From assembly GCF_002812705.1 (NCBI RefSeq), contig NZ_CP025030.1, positions 2,046,001 through 2,110,000 of the forward strand: DNA of 64,000 nt, read 5' to 3'. Of this stretch, positions 16,868 to 26,500 are shown piece by piece. The stretch comes from Achromobacter spanius. Lineage in GTDB: Bacteria > Pseudomonadota > Gammaproteobacteria > Burkholderiales > Burkholderiaceae_B. The notes under the pieces were generated by a model. It was not told where the DNA came from. It ran no database searches and worked only from the letters and a program-made list of their open reading frames with translations. Position 1 is the stretch's first letter, and every line of letters begins with the position of its first letter. The position numbers and the translations under genes are program-made.

Positions 16868-17249
16868 CCGTGTCTCCCACATTTTTCATGTTGTCGAAAT
16901 AGGTTTGCTCGTTTGCGATGAAAGCCGCCACCATCGCGCGATAGGTCGCGTCCACCACCGATTCGAGGTTGGCGAAGCCGCGGTTGTGGCGGGTGGCCAG
17001 CGCGCGCGCCTTGTCAAAGACCTGAGCCTGGCGCGCGGGCGCGCTGACCTGGTAGGCATCGCGCTTGAAGCGCGCCGCGTCTTTCACATACAGCGCGCGG
17101 TCGGCGATCAGGCGCACGATCTCGTCGTCCAGCCGGTCGATGTTGGCGCGCACCTCGGCCAGATTGGCGCACAGGGGCTGGTAGGCGGGGTCGGTGTATT
17201 CGCGCAGCGGTGCGCCGTGGGTGTCGGGTTCTTGCATGGGCGTGCTCAT
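16860..17249 (-). CDS. AroQ-fold chorismate mutase / isochorismate pyruvate lyase-like protein
   Basis: This 129-residue all-helical protein aligns with PchB: LAEVRANIDRLDDEIVRLIADR then YVKDAARFKRD, and later FIANEQTYF. Predicted active-site residues are Arg34, Arg51, Lys62, Arg73 and Gln115. They match PchB Arg14, Arg31, Lys42, Arg53 and Gln90, so all key residues are kept. Known family reactions are chorismate to prephenate and isochorismate to salicylate plus pyruvate. It has no signal peptide. Finding it inside a gentisate catabolic operon is unexpected. It starts 2 bp after the isomerase stop and overlaps the Bug gene. The substrate is undetermined. Confidence 0.8.
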   Translation of the reverse strand: MSTPMQEPDTHGAPLREYTDPAYQPLCANLAEVRANIDRLDDEIVRLIADRALYVKDAARFKRDAYQVSAPARQAQVFDKARALATRHNRGFANLESVVDATYRAMVAAFIANEQTYFDNMKNVGDTDD

Positions 17250-17251
17250 CG

Positions 17252-17890
17252 TTATGGGGTGGCGTCGGGTTGGCGGGCGGGCGCGGCGTGCTGGAATGCC
17301 GGCTGGGCGTTGCAGTGCTCATGGATGCGCAGAATGCGCGGAAAGGCCGACAAGTCGCAGCCCATGCGCTGCGCGTTGGCCACTTGCGGCACCAGGCAGC
17401 AATCGGCCAGCGTGGGTGCATCACCAAAGCAGTAGGCACCGTGGCCATGGCGGGCCAACAGTTCTTCGACCGCGCCCAGGCCTTCGTTTACCCAATGCTG
17501 ATACCAGGTGTTTTTCTGCGCGTCGCTCGCGCCCAGCACGTCTTGCAGATAGCGCAGGATGCGCATGTTGTTGACGGGGTGGATGTCGCAGGCGATGGCG
17601 TTGGACAGTTCCAGCACCCGCGCGCGCGCCAAGGTGTCGGCGGGTATCAGGCGCGGCTCGGGATGCGTGGCGTCCAGGTAGTCAATGATGGCCAGCGATT
17701 GCGACAACTGGACGTCGCGGTCAATCAGCAGCGGCACACCGGCCGACGGATTCTTGGCCACGTACTCGGGCGCGCGTTGTTCCTGCTTGCGCAGGTTCAC
17801 AGGAAGGATCTCGTAGGGCAGGCCCTTGAGCGCCAGCGCGATGCGCACGCGATACGACGTGGAGCTATTGAAAAAGCTGTGCAGTTGCAT
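17252..17890 (-). CDS. nagL: Glutathione-dependent maleylpyruvate/maleylacetoacetate isomerase (zeta GST)
   Basis: This 212-residue zeta-class glutathione transferase has the SSTSYRVRIAL motif at residues 9-19 that binds glutathione, NPSAGVPLL near 46-54 and the C-terminal helical domain with SNAIACDIHPVNN. It would isomerise maleylpyruvate, the gentisate ring-cleavage product, to fumarylpyruvate, for the next enzyme encoded 11 bp upstream in the same operon. The homologous reaction on maleylacetoacetate is the alternative, but the gentisate dioxygenase in the operon favours maleylpyruvate. It is cytoplasmic. Confidence 0.85.
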   Translation of the reverse strand: MQLHSFFNSSTSYRVRIALALKGLPYEILPVNLRKQEQRAPEYVAKNPSAGVPLLIDRDVQLSQSLAIIDYLDATHPEPRLIPADTLARARVLELSNAIACDIHPVNNMRILRYLQDVLGASDAQKNTWYQHWVNEGLGAVEELLARHGHGAYCFGDAPTLADCCLVPQVANAQRMGCDLSAFPRILRIHEHCNAQPAFQHAAPARQPDATP

Positions 17891-17901
17891 GGGGGCTCCT
17901 G

Positions 17902-18600
17902 TCAGACCATCTGCACGCTCAGCGTGCCCAGCCCGTCGACGCCGCCCAGCATCTTGTCGCCGCGCACCACGGGGCCCACGCCTTCCGGCGTGCCGGTGTA
18001 GATCAGGTCGCCGGGTTCCAGGCGGAAGTAGCGCGACAGGTAGGCGATGGTTTCCGCCACGGACCAGATCAGCTTGCCGATGTCGCTGCGCTGCTTATCG
18101 GCGCCGTTGACCTGTAGCCAGATGCCCGCCTGCTCGATGCCCGCGACGGACGCGGCCGGGTGCAGGGGGCCGATGGGCGCGCTCTGGTCGAAGGCCTTGC
18201 CCAATTCCCAGGGGCGGCCGGCTTCGCGCATCTTCATCTGCAAGTCGCGGCGCGTCATGTCCAGGCCCACGGCGTAGCCCCAGACGTGTTGCAGCGCGTT
18301 GTCCACCGCAATGTTCGCGCCGCCCTGGCCAATGGCGGCAACCAGTTCAATCTCGTAATGCAGGTTGGCGGTTTCGGGAGGGTAGGGCAGTTCCAGCGTC
18401 TGGCCGTCGGCCACCGGCACGACGGCGTCGGCGGGCTTGCAGAAAAAGAAGGGCGGTTCGCGGTCGGGGTCGAAGCCCATCTCGCGCGCGTGGGCGGCGT
18501 AGTTGCGGCCCACGCAGTAGACGCGGCGCACGGGAAAGGCATCCTGGCCGCCGGCAATGGGCACGGCGACGGGAGCGGCGGGAGCAAACACGAAAGGCAT
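17902..18600 (-). CDS. nagK: Fumarylpyruvate hydrolase (FAH family)
   Basis: This 232-residue FAH-fold hydrolase shows [17 protein letters not shown] (about 26-42) and metal ligands Glu83 and Glu85 in HYEIEL and Asp114 in GLDMTRRD, followed by [15 protein letters not shown]. It hydrolyses fumarylpyruvate to fumarate and pyruvate, the final step of the gentisate route. Its length and sequence match NagK-type enzymes. The gene is 11 bp before nagL. The 140-bp gap to the dioxygenase gene holds a 12-bp minisatellite. Confidence 0.87.
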   Translation of the reverse strand: MPFVFAPAAPVAVPIAGGQDAFPVRRVYCVGRNYAAHAREMGFDPDREPPFFFCKPADAVVPVADGQTLELPYPPETANLHYEIELVAAIGQGGANIAVDNALQHVWGYAVGLDMTRRDLQMKMREAGRPWELGKAFDQSAPIGPLHPAASVAGIEQAGIWLQVNGADKQRSDIGKLIWSVAETIAYLSRYFRLEPGDLIYTGTPEGVGPVVRGDKMLGGVDGLGTLSVQMV

Positions 18601-18622
18601 GGATCAACCTTTGATCGAAGAG

Positions 18623-18682
18623 GCGGGAAACAAAGCGGGAAACAACGCGGAAAGCGAAGCGGAAAGCAAAGCGGAAAGCAAA
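18623..18682. repeat. 12-bp minisatellite, five units
   Basis: Five units of form GCGG(G/A)AA(A/G)C(A/G)A(A/C) run from 18623 to 18682 (starts 18623, 18635, 18647, 18659, 18671). It lies between the dioxygenase stop and the hydrolase start. The purine-rich strand is plus; the operon mRNA therefore carries a pyrimidine-rich tract here. Confidence 0.8.
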
Positions 18683-18740
18683 ACGGGAACCCGGCAGGAA
18701 GCGGGCCGCAAACGCAGCGCGGCGAACCACGCGACGCGTA

Positions 18741-19817
18741 TCAGCCCGCGCGCTCTTCGCGCCATACGCCCAGCGCGTCCTGCACGGGGCGGTCGGAATA
18801 GCTGAACAGGGTGGCGTCGTCCAGCGCGGCCAGTTGCACGGGCAGCCACGACGGCGCCACGAAGACGTCGCGCGGGCCGAAGTGGAATTCCTCTTCGCCA
18901 ATGCGCGCGATGCCCCGGCCTTCCACCACGCTGTAGACCGTAGAGTCGGTGCTGCGATAGGGCCTGCCCTGAAATCCGGCAGGCAGAAACTGCATGAAGG
19001 TGGCCATGGTGGGCATCGGGTAACCGCCCGTGGCCGGGTTCAGGTAGCGCAGCTTCACGCCGTCCCACGCGTCCAGTTCGCCGTGCCGGTAGAGCGCGTC
19101 CAGTGCCTCGCGGCTGCGCTCATAGGGGTAGTTGAAGATGGGCGAGGTGCCGCTGGATACCTGATGGCGCACGGGCGCCATGTTGTGGCCAAAGCGCGCC
19201 ATGCTGTCGCCTTCCGGGCGGGTCACCGGTTGGGCGGCTTGCGGATAGTTCTCGGCAAAGCCGGCATCCAGAAAGCGCAGCAAGGGAATGTCCAGGCCGT
19301 CCAGCCAGACGACGGGCTCGCCGCCTTCGACGGTTTCGGCATTGCCGTGGTCATGCCAGGTCCACGACGGCGTGATGATGAAGTCGCCCGGATGCATGGT
19401 GGTGCGCTCGCCGTTGACGGCGGTGTACGCGCCCCGGCCTTCGACGATGAAGCGCAGCGCCGATTGCGTGTGGCGGTGGCTGGGCGCCACTTCGCCGGGC
19501 AGGATCAGTTGCAGGCCCGCGTACAGGCTTTGGGTGATGCTGGCCTGGCCGGGCAGGCCGGGGTTTTCCAGGATCAGCACGCGCCGCACGGCTTCCTCGG
19601 CGGTAATCAGCGAGCCGGACGCCATGACGTCGTCGCGCACGTCGTCGTACTTCCAGATGGCGGGCACGCAGCGTGGGGCGGGCTGGCGGGGCACCAGGTT
19701 ATGCAATGACTCCCAGAGCGGAGCCATGTGTTTCTTGGCGATGCGGGCGTAGTAGTTGCTGCGGTCGGCGCTGCGGTCAGTGCTGCGCTCCGCGCCGGTG
19801 GTGTGGCCGTCGGGCAT
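18741..19817 (-). CDS. Gentisate 1,2-dioxygenase
   Basis: This 358-residue bicupin dioxygenase has, in the N-terminal cupin, [17 protein letters not shown] with His114 and His116, and a later WTWHDHGN with His155 and His157. These supply the Fe(II) site. The second cupin (about 270-335) lacks the histidines, as in known gentisate dioxygenases. It cleaves gentisate between C1 and C2 to maleylpyruvate using O2. A short [11 protein letters not shown] repeat near the N terminus is unusual but outside the fold. GGAG precedes the ATG at 19817. It is the first gene of the operon, divergent from the LysR gene. Confidence 0.9.
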   Translation of the reverse strand: MPDGHTTGAERSTDRSADRSNYYARIAKKHMAPLWESLHNLVPRQPAPRCVPAIWKYDDVRDDVMASGSLITAEEAVRRVLILENPGLPGQASITQSLYAGLQLILPGEVAPSHRHTQSALRFIVEGRGAYTAVNGERTTMHPGDFIITPSWTWHDHGNAETVEGGEPVVWLDGLDIPLLRFLDAGFAENYPQAAQPVTRPEGDSMARFGHNMAPVRHQVSSGTSPIFNYPYERSREALDALYRHGELDAWDGVKLRYLNPATGGYPMPTMATFMQFLPAGFQGRPYRSTDSTVYSVVEGRGIARIGEEEFHFGPRDVFVAPSWLPVQLAALDDATLFSYSDRPVQDALGVWREERAG

Positions 19818-19940
19818 GTTTGTCTCCGGGTTGTCCGGCTGATGCCGGCTTCTACGGGGGGCCGCCGCGTGGTTCGCGGCTGGTCCAGGTTCGAAGACAA
19901 TTATGCGTAGAACAGCTATGTGTTTTGAAATGAAATTATC

Positions 19941-19959
19941 TTATTATCCATACCAATAA
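19941..19959. promoter_or_regulatory. Candidate LysR operator between the dioxygenase and LysR genes
   Basis: TTATT and AATAA flank 9 bp in an AT-rich island (19890-19985) inside otherwise GC-rich DNA. This fits the T-N11-A form of LysR operators and lies 124 bp before the dioxygenase start. It is a weak symmetry, so only a candidate. Confidence 0.3.
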
Positions 19960-20001
19960 ACATATACATACGAGACAACCCCCCAACGGATGAGGGCCTG
20001 C

Positions 20002-20937
20002 ATGGACTGGACCCACCGCCTGCGGCTGCGCAATCTGAAGATGCTGTTGAGCTTGGCGCAGACCCGCAACATCAGCCATTCGGCGGCAATGCTGAACACC
20101 ACGCAGCCCGGCCTGTCGAAGTGGCTGAAAGACCTGGAAGACGATATCGGGCTGCCGCTGTTTGAACGACATGCGCGCGGCTTGCGTCCCACGCCGCATG
20201 GCGATGTGCTGATCGCGCACGCGCAGCGGCTGGAGGCGCAACTGGACCGTGCGGGCGCCGACATGGCCGCGCTGCGCGAAGGGGGTGGCGGCCGCGTGGT
20301 GATCGGCGCATCCGGCGCGTCGGCCTCCGATACGGTGCCGCTGGCGGTGATGAAGCTGTTGGAACGCATGCCGCAAGCGCGCGTCAAGCTGGTGGAAGGC
20401 ACCACCGACCGGCTGCTGGCGCAACTGGCGCAAGGCGATCTGGATATCGTGGTGGGCCGCTCGGCGCCTGAACACCACGACCCCGCCATTCGCTTTGAAG
20501 CGCTGTACCTGGAACCGATCCACTTGGTGGCGCGGCCGCGTCATCCGCTGTTCACGATTGAACAGCCGACGTGGCCGGATCTGTTGTCGTATCGATGGAT
20601 TTTGTGGCCCAAGGGCACGCCGATCCGCAACGCGGTGGATGCCGCGCTGGCGGCGGCGGGGCAAGCGCCGCCGGCTGATCACGTGGAATCAAATTCGGTC
20701 ACGATCAACCTCACGCTGATCAATAACAGCGACATGATCGGCGTTGCCTCGCATCGCGCCGCGCTGCGCTTTTCGCAGATGCGGGCGATGCGGATCATTC
20801 CGGTGCGGCTGTCGGGCTTTGGATCGGTGGCGATGTACTGGCGCGAAGATGCGTTCCGGCCGCTGGCGGTGCAAGAGGCCATGGCGGCGCTGCGCAACAC
20901 GGTGGCGGAACACGCGCCGGGCGTGACGAGGCTGTGA
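20002..20937 (+). CDS. LysR-family regulator, probably of the gentisate operon
   Basis: This protein of about 311 residues has an N-terminal winged helix-turn-helix (LRNLKMLLSLAQTRNISHSAAMLNTTQPGLSKWLKDLE) and a type 2 periplasmic-like effector domain from about 95. The HTH resembles the GbpR/PcaQ type. It is divergent from the gentisate operon, the standard place for its activator, which is inferred. The start at 20002 (MDWTHRLRLRN) is preferred, and an in-frame start at 19990 adds four residues. Its stop overlaps the next start as TGATG, so a membrane protein is translationally coupled to it. Confidence 0.85.
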   Translation: MDWTHRLRLRNLKMLLSLAQTRNISHSAAMLNTTQPGLSKWLKDLEDDIGLPLFERHARGLRPTPHGDVLIAHAQRLEAQLDRAGADMAALREGGGGRVVIGASGASASDTVPLAVMKLLERMPQARVKLVEGTTDRLLAQLAQGDLDIVVGRSAPEHHDPAIRFEALYLEPIHLVARPRHPLFTIEQPTWPDLLSYRWILWPKGTPIRNAVDAALAAAGQAPPADHVESNSVTINLTLINNSDMIGVASHRAALRFSQMRAMRIIPVRLSGFGSVAMYWREDAFRPLAVQEAMAALRNTVAEHAPGVTRL

Positions 20938-21554
20938 TGCCGTCGTCGGGCAACAGGCCCCAGGCCGGACTGAACACGTTGATCGCGCAGTGCCGCAAGG
21001 TAGAGGCGGTGTTGTCCGCGATGGATGAGCGTGGCGGCCCGGTGGGGTCATCGGCGATGCGGATGCACGACCCCGACGACCCGGCGGCGTCATCAGCGAT
21101 GCACCGCTTCGTGGCCGACATGGATGCCCGCCGCGCGCCGCCCGGCATGTGGTCGCCGTTGGTGTTGGCGGTGCTGGTCATGACGGGCGGCCTGGGCGTG
21201 GGGATTGAGGTGCTGAGCCTGCTGCTGCGATCCGCCGGCGCCGCATGGGCGGCGTTCGCGTTGGTGGCGGTATGCGCGGGCACGGCGCTGGCCTTGGCGA
21301 TAGGCGTGGTGTGGGTGATGGCGGGCAGGTCAGCCGGCTTGGTGGTGGTGAAGTGGCTGGTGCTGGGTTTGGTGACAGTCGGCGCGCTAGGCGTGGCGGT
21401 ATGGACCCAAGGCGGGATAACGGCGGTAGGCCCGGTGTTAGCGCTGCTGGGCGGCTTGGGGGCGTGGCTGGTCGTGAACAGCGCGGCGTTCTATGTGTTC
21501 GCGGGATATCGGGTGGCGCAGCGCGTGGCGCAGCGCGGGAGACTCCCAACGTAG
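20937..21554 (+). CDS. Small polytopic membrane protein, function unknown
   Basis: This 205-residue protein starts in TGATG with the LysR stop. Residues 1-60 are hydrophilic. Four hydrophobic segments follow, near 70-95, 100-125, 133-155 and 160-185, rich in Gly, Ala, Val and Leu, so it should sit in the inner membrane. No family is recognised. The stop codon TAG at 21552-21554 is formed by the first bases of a GATGGGT element (GTAGGATGGG), so the current C terminus (RGRLPT) may have been set by the element's arrival. A GTG at 20934 is an alternative start. Confidence 0.65.
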   Translation: MPSSGNRPQAGLNTLIAQCRKVEAVLSAMDERGGPVGSSAMRMHDPDDPAASSAMHRFVADMDARRAPPGMWSPLVLAVLVMTGGLGVGIEVLSLLLRSAGAAWAAFALVAVCAGTALALAIGVVWVMAGRSAGLVVVKWLVLGLVTVGALGVAVWTQGGITAVGPVLALLGGLGAWLVVNSAAFYVFAGYRVAQRVAQRGRLPT

Positions 21555-21615
21555 GATGGGTGCAGCGCGGCAGGGATTTCAATAGAACGAAATTGCTGAT
21601 CGCGCGAAACCCATC
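21551..21615 (+). repeat. GATGGGT element, copy 4
   Basis: It starts GTAGGATGGGTG at 21551 and ends ACCCATC at 21615, with inner arms AGCGCGG and CGCGCG. The TAG at 21552-21554 is the stop codon of the upstream membrane-protein gene. Confidence 0.85.
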
Positions 21616-21665
21616 AAGCAGCGCCACAATTCTTCTGAAGCGTAGCCACATAGCAACCGTTGCAT

Positions 21666-21730
21666 GATGGGTTCCGCGCGATCGGCGTTTGGGTTCTGGC
21701 GGTGGTGATGCCGCGCTGCACCCATCCTAC
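21666..21730 (-). repeat. GATGGGT element, copy 5
   Basis: It opens GATGGGTTCCGCGCG at 21666 and closes CACCCATCCTAC at 21730. Together with copy 4 and the 50 bp between, it forms a 180-bp module that is repeated at 21819-21998. Confidence 0.85.
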
Positions 21731-21739
21731 GGACCGTGT

Positions 21740-21804
21740 GATGGGTTCCGCGCGATTGGCATTTTCGTTCTAGGCACGGCTGTGCCGCGCTGCACCCATC
21801 CTAC
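21740..21804 (-). repeat. GATGGGT element, copy 6
   Basis: It opens GATGGGTTCCGCGCG at 21740 and closes CACCCATCCTAC at 21804. This single copy lies between the two 180-bp modules. Confidence 0.85.
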
Positions 21805-21818
21805 GGCGGCGTGTCATC

Positions 21819-21883
21819 GTAGGATGGGTGTAGCGCGGCAGGGAATTCATTAGAACGAAATTGCCAATCGCGCGAAACCCATC
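21819..21883 (+). repeat. GATGGGT element, copy 7
   Basis: It starts GTAGGATGGGTG at 21819 and ends ACCCATC at 21883. It is the first half of the second 180-bp module, closely matching copy 4 including the interior TAGAACGAAATTG. Confidence 0.85.
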
Positions 21884-21933
21884 AAGCAAGGGTCCAGTTC
21901 TTTTGAAGCTTAGCCACACAGCAACCGTTGCAT

Positions 21934-21998
21934 GATGGGTTACGCGCGATCGGCGTTTGGGTGCTAGGCGCGGTCTTGCCGCGCTTCACCCATCCTAC
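21934..21998 (-). repeat. GATGGGT element, copy 8
   Basis: It opens GATGGGTTACGCGCG at 21934 and closes CACCCATCCTAC at 21998. On the minus strand its GTAG gives the TAG stop (21995-21997) of the outer-membrane efflux gene. Confidence 0.85.
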
Positions 21999-23473
21999 CG
22001 GGCCGCTACCGTATCTGGCGGGACGGGGTTGTCCCAGCCGCCGCCGATGGCGCGGATCAGGGCTACCGCCGAGCGTGCCTGTTCGCCGCTTAACTGCACG
22101 GCAACGCGTTGCTGCAACAGTACGCTGCGGTCGGCTTCGATCACGTCCAGGTAGCTGATGCTGCCTTCGCGATATTGCGTGTGCGACAGCATCGCGGCGC
22201 GGGCCGAGGCTTCGACAGCGGCGTCTTGCGCCTTGGTCTGGTCGGCCAGGATGCGCAGGTTGGCCAAATTGTCTTCGACCTCGCGGAAGGCATTCAGCAC
22301 CGTCTGGCGATACACGGCAACGTCCTCTTCATACACGGCGCGGGCGCGGTCCAGGCCGGCCTGGCGGCGGCCGCCGTCGAAGATCGGCATCGACAGCGCG
22401 GCGCCCACCAGCGGGCCCAGCAGGAACGTGCGGCTGGACCACTGGAACAGGTTGCCCAGGTCGGACGACTCGTAGCCAAAGGCGCCGGTGATGTCCAGGC
22501 GCGGGAAGAACGCGGACTTGGCCGCGCCGACGCGGGCATTGGCGGCGGCCATGGCGCGTTCGGCGGCGGCGATGTCGGGGCGGCGTTCCAGCAAGGTGGA
22601 CGGCAAGCCTGCGGGAATCGACAGCGCCACCTTTTCAATCGGCTGCGGCGGCATCGTGAAGTCAGACGGCGCGCGGCCCAGCAGCACGGCCAGCGCGTGT
22701 TCGGCGGCGGCGCGGCGGCGGTCGATGCCCAGCGCTTCCGACTGCGCCGAGGCCAGCTCGGACTTGGCGCGGGCCAGGTCCAGTTCGCTGATGTCGCCGG
22801 CGTCGAAACGGCGCTGGATCAATTGCAGCGTGTCGGTGCGCAGCTTGACCGTCTGATGGTAAAGCTGCGATTCGGCGTCCTGCTCGCGGACCAGGAAGTA
22901 GGTCGAGGCCACGTCGGCCTGCAAGGCCAGCAGCACCGACCGGTACAGCGCCTCGCTTTGTTGGGCGTCGGCGGTGGCGGCGTCCGCGGTGGAGGCCACA
23001 CGGCCGAACAGGTCGGCTTCATACGACACGGCGCCTTGCGCGCGCCACGTCGTCACCGGGCTGGTGGACGTGCCGTCGGGCAGGCCTTGCGACACGGCCG
23101 ACGGGCGCTGGCGGTTCGGGCCAAAGGCCGCGTCCAGCGTTGGGAAAAAGCCGGCGCGGGCTTCGCGTTGCAGCGCGCGCGACTGCGCCAGGCGGGCGGC
23201 GGCGGCTTGCAGGTTCTGGTTGGCCTGCTGCGCTTCTTCTTCCAACTGGTTCAGGCCTTCGTCGCCGAACACCTTCCACCAGGCGCCGCGCAGCGCGTCT
23301 TCCGACGGTTCGGCGGGCTTCCAGGTGCCGGCTTCAGACGCGGGCAAGGCCGCTTCCTTGAACGCCGCCGGGGAAGCGGCGGATGGCTTTTCGTAGGTGG
23401 GGCCCACCGCGCAGCCGGCCAGCACGAGCAGGACGGCAAGCAGGGCGGAACCGCGGGTCAGTCTTTGGATCAT
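21995..23473 (-). CDS. oprN: RND efflux outer-membrane factor, lipoprotein (OprN/OprM/NodT type)
   Basis: This 492-residue outer-membrane channel protein has a lipobox LAGC ending at Cys21, followed by the two repeated OEP domains of the TolC/OprM family (helical hairpins near 190-260 and 400-460). It forms the exit duct for the periplasmic and inner-membrane pump parts encoded upstream, 66 bp away. The stop codon TAG is the end of a GATGGGT element; the protein has normal family length, so nothing essential appears lost. The name follows the MexF-like character of its partner. Confidence 0.88.
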   Translation of the reverse strand: MIQRLTRGSALLAVLLVLAGCAVGPTYEKPSAASPAAFKEAALPASEAGTWKPAEPSEDALRGAWWKVFGDEGLNQLEEEAQQANQNLQAAAARLAQSRALQREARAGFFPTLDAAFGPNRQRPSAVSQGLPDGTSTSPVTTWRAQGAVSYEADLFGRVASTADAATADAQQSEALYRSVLLALQADVASTYFLVREQDAESQLYHQTVKLRTDTLQLIQRRFDAGDISELDLARAKSELASAQSEALGIDRRRAAAEHALAVLLGRAPSDFTMPPQPIEKVALSIPAGLPSTLLERRPDIAAAERAMAAANARVGAAKSAFFPRLDITGAFGYESSDLGNLFQWSSRTFLLGPLVGAALSMPIFDGGRRQAGLDRARAVYEEDVAVYRQTVLNAFREVEDNLANLRILADQTKAQDAAVEASARAAMLSHTQYREGSISYLDVIEADRSVLLQQRVAVQLSGEQARSAVALIRAIGGGWDNPVPPDTVAAR

Positions 23474-23539
23474 GATGAATTCTCTTTGGCGCGCGCCCTG
23501 CCTTGTGAGCAGGACGCGCTGGCTTCTCTTCTGCCTGCG

Positions 23540-26500
23540 TTAAGCGTGGGGCTGCGTGGCGGGCGGCGCGTTCGTGTCGATGTGCGGCGCGCACTCCGGC
23601 GCTTCATGCGGAGCCGCCGAATGCAGCGGCTTGCCGCCCAGCGAACGCAGCAACACGTAGAACACCGGCGTCAGGAACAGGCCGAACAAGGTCACGCCCA
23701 ACATCCCGAAGAACACGGCCACCCCCATGGCATGGCGCATTTCCGAACCGGCGCCCGACGACAGCACCAGCGGCACCACACCCATGATGAAGGCGATGGA
23801 GGTCATCAAGATCGGGCGCAGACGCAGGCGGCTGGCTTCAATCGCGGCTTCCAGCGGCGTGCGGCCACTCATCTCAAGCTCTCGGGCGAACTCCACGATC
23901 AGAATCGCGTTCTTCGCTGACAAGCCCACCAGCACCATCAAGCCGATCTGCGTGAAGATGTTGTTGTCGTTGCCCGTCAGGTACACACCCGTCAGCGCAG
24001 CCAGGATGCTCATCGGCACGATCAGGATCACGGCCAGCGGCAAGGTCAGGCTTTCGTACAGCGCGGCCAGCACCAGGAACACCAACAGCACGCTGATGGG
24101 GAAGACCCACAAGCCGGCATTGCCCGCCAGGATTTGCTGATACGTCAGGTCGGTCCATTCGAACTTCACGCCACGCGGCAGCGTTTCGGCGGCGACGCGT
24201 TCCGCCGCGGCTTGCGCCTGGTCAGACGAGTAGCCGGGCGCCGGGCCGCCGTTGATGTCGGCGGCGGTGTAGCCGTTGTAGCGCACCACCATTTCCGGGC
24301 CGAACGTTTGGTTGACCGTCACCAAGGACGACAGCGGCACCATGTCGCCCGCCGCGTTGCGGGTCTTCAGTTGCAGGATGTCGTCGGCATGCGCGCGGAA
24401 CTGGGCGTCGGCTTGCGCCCGCACCTGGAACACGCGGCCGAAACGGTTGAAGTCGTTCACGTACATCGAGCCCAGGTAGATCTGCATGGTGTCGAACACT
24501 TCCGTCACCGGCACACCCAACTGCTTGGCCTTCACGCGGTCCAGGTCCACATCCAATTGCGGCACGTTGATTTCATAGCTGGAGAACGCCGGGCCCAGTT
24601 CAGGCGTTTCACGCGCCTTTGCCAGGAAGGCCTGCTTGGCCTTGTCCAGTTCGGCATAGCCCAGTGCCGCGCGGTCTTCCAGTTGCAGCTTGAAGCCGCC
24701 CAGCGTGCCCAGGCCCATCACGGGCGGAGGCGGGAACACGGCAATGAACGAGTCCTGGATGGCGGCAAACTTCTGGTTCAGCGATGCGGCAATGGCGTCG
24801 CCGGAAAGCTCGGCGCTCTTGCGTTCACCAAAGGGCTTGAGCGTGACGAACACGATGCCGGCGCTGGAACTGTTGGTGAAGCCGTTGATCGACAGGCCGG
24901 GGAACGCGATGGCCGATTGCACGCCGGGTTCCTTCAAAGCGATGTCGCTCATGCGGCGGATCACCGCTTCCGTGCGGTCCAGCGACGCGCCGTTGGGCAA
25001 CTGCGTGAAGCCGATCAGGTACTGCTTGTCCTGCGCGGGCACGAAGCCGCCGGGCACCAGGTACGACACGCCAATCGTCGCGGCCACCAGCACCGCGTAC
25101 ACGCCCATGGCGCCCGCCTTGCGGCGGATCACGTTGGACACGCCCGTGCCGTAGGACTCGGACGCGCGGCCGAACATGTTGTTGAACCAGTTGAAGAAGC
25201 GGCCGAAGACGCGGTTCATGCCACGGGTCAGCCAGTCCGGCTTGTCGTGATGGCTTTTCAGCAGCAGGGCCGACAGCGCGGGCGACAGGGTCAGCGAGTT
25301 GAAGGCCGAGATCACCGTCGAAATGGCGATGGTCATGGCGAACTGTTTGTAGAACTGGCCGGTCAGACCCGTCATGAAGGCCAGCGGCACGAACACGGCG
25401 CACAGCGTCAGCGCGATGGCGATGATGGGGCCGCTGACTTCACGCATGGCCCGATACGTCGCGTCGCGTGGACTCAAGCCCGCCGCGATATTGCGTTCCA
25501 CGTTTTCCACCACCACGATCGCATCGTCCACCACGATCCCGATGGCAAGCACCATCCCGAAGAGCGAGAGCGCGTTGATGGAATAGCCGAACACCAGCAG
25601 CAGCGCGAACGTACCCACGATGGAAACGGGCACGGCCAGCAGCGGAATGATCGACGCGCGCCAGGTTTGCAGGAACAGGATCACCACCAGCACCACCAGT
25701 GCAATGGCTTCCAGCAACGTGTGCACCACGGCTTCGATACTGGACCGCACGAACTGCGTGGGGTCGTATTCGATGCGGTATTCCACGCCGGGCGGGAAGT
25801 CTTGCGCCAGCTCGGCCATGGCGGCGCGCACCTGGGACGACACGTCCAAGGCGTTGGCGCCCGGCGACTGCATGATGCCCATGCCCACCGCCTGCTTGTT
25901 GTCCAGCAGCGAACGCAGGCCGTATTCCTGGGCGTCCAGTTCCACGCGGGCGACGTCGGACAGATAGGTCACGGCGCCATCGGGCGAGGTCTTCAGGATG
26001 ATGCCGCGGAATTCTTCCTCGGTTTGCAGGCGGCCGCGCGCATTCACGTTCAGTTGCAGCGGCACATCGCCTTGCGTGGGCGATGCGCCGATCACGCCGG
26101 CGGCCACCTGCACGTTCTGTTCGCGGATGGCGGCCACGACTTCCGACGCGGTCATGCCGCGCTGCGCCACCTTTTGCGGGTCCAGCCAGATGCGCATCGA
26201 GTAATTGCCCGAACCCCACACCGTGACTTCACCCACGCCCGTGATGCGGGCCAGGCGGTCCTTGATGTTCAGGATCGCGTAGTTGCGCAGGTAGGTGATG
26301 TCGTAGCGGTCGTTCGGCGAGATCAGGTGCACCACCAGCGTCAGCGTGGGCGAACTCTTGGCCGTGGTCACGCCCAGGCGCTGCACGTCCGGCGGCAGGC
26401 GTGGCAGCGCTTGCGACACGCGGTTCTGCACCAGTTGCTGCGCCTTGTCCGGGTCCACACCCAGCTTGAAGTTGACCGTCAGCGTCAGGTTGCCGTCGCT

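Noticed and set aside
22109..23920. A 603-codon open frame on the plus strand
   Set aside because: It crosses two real genes on the opposite strand and has no family features; it is a shadow frame.
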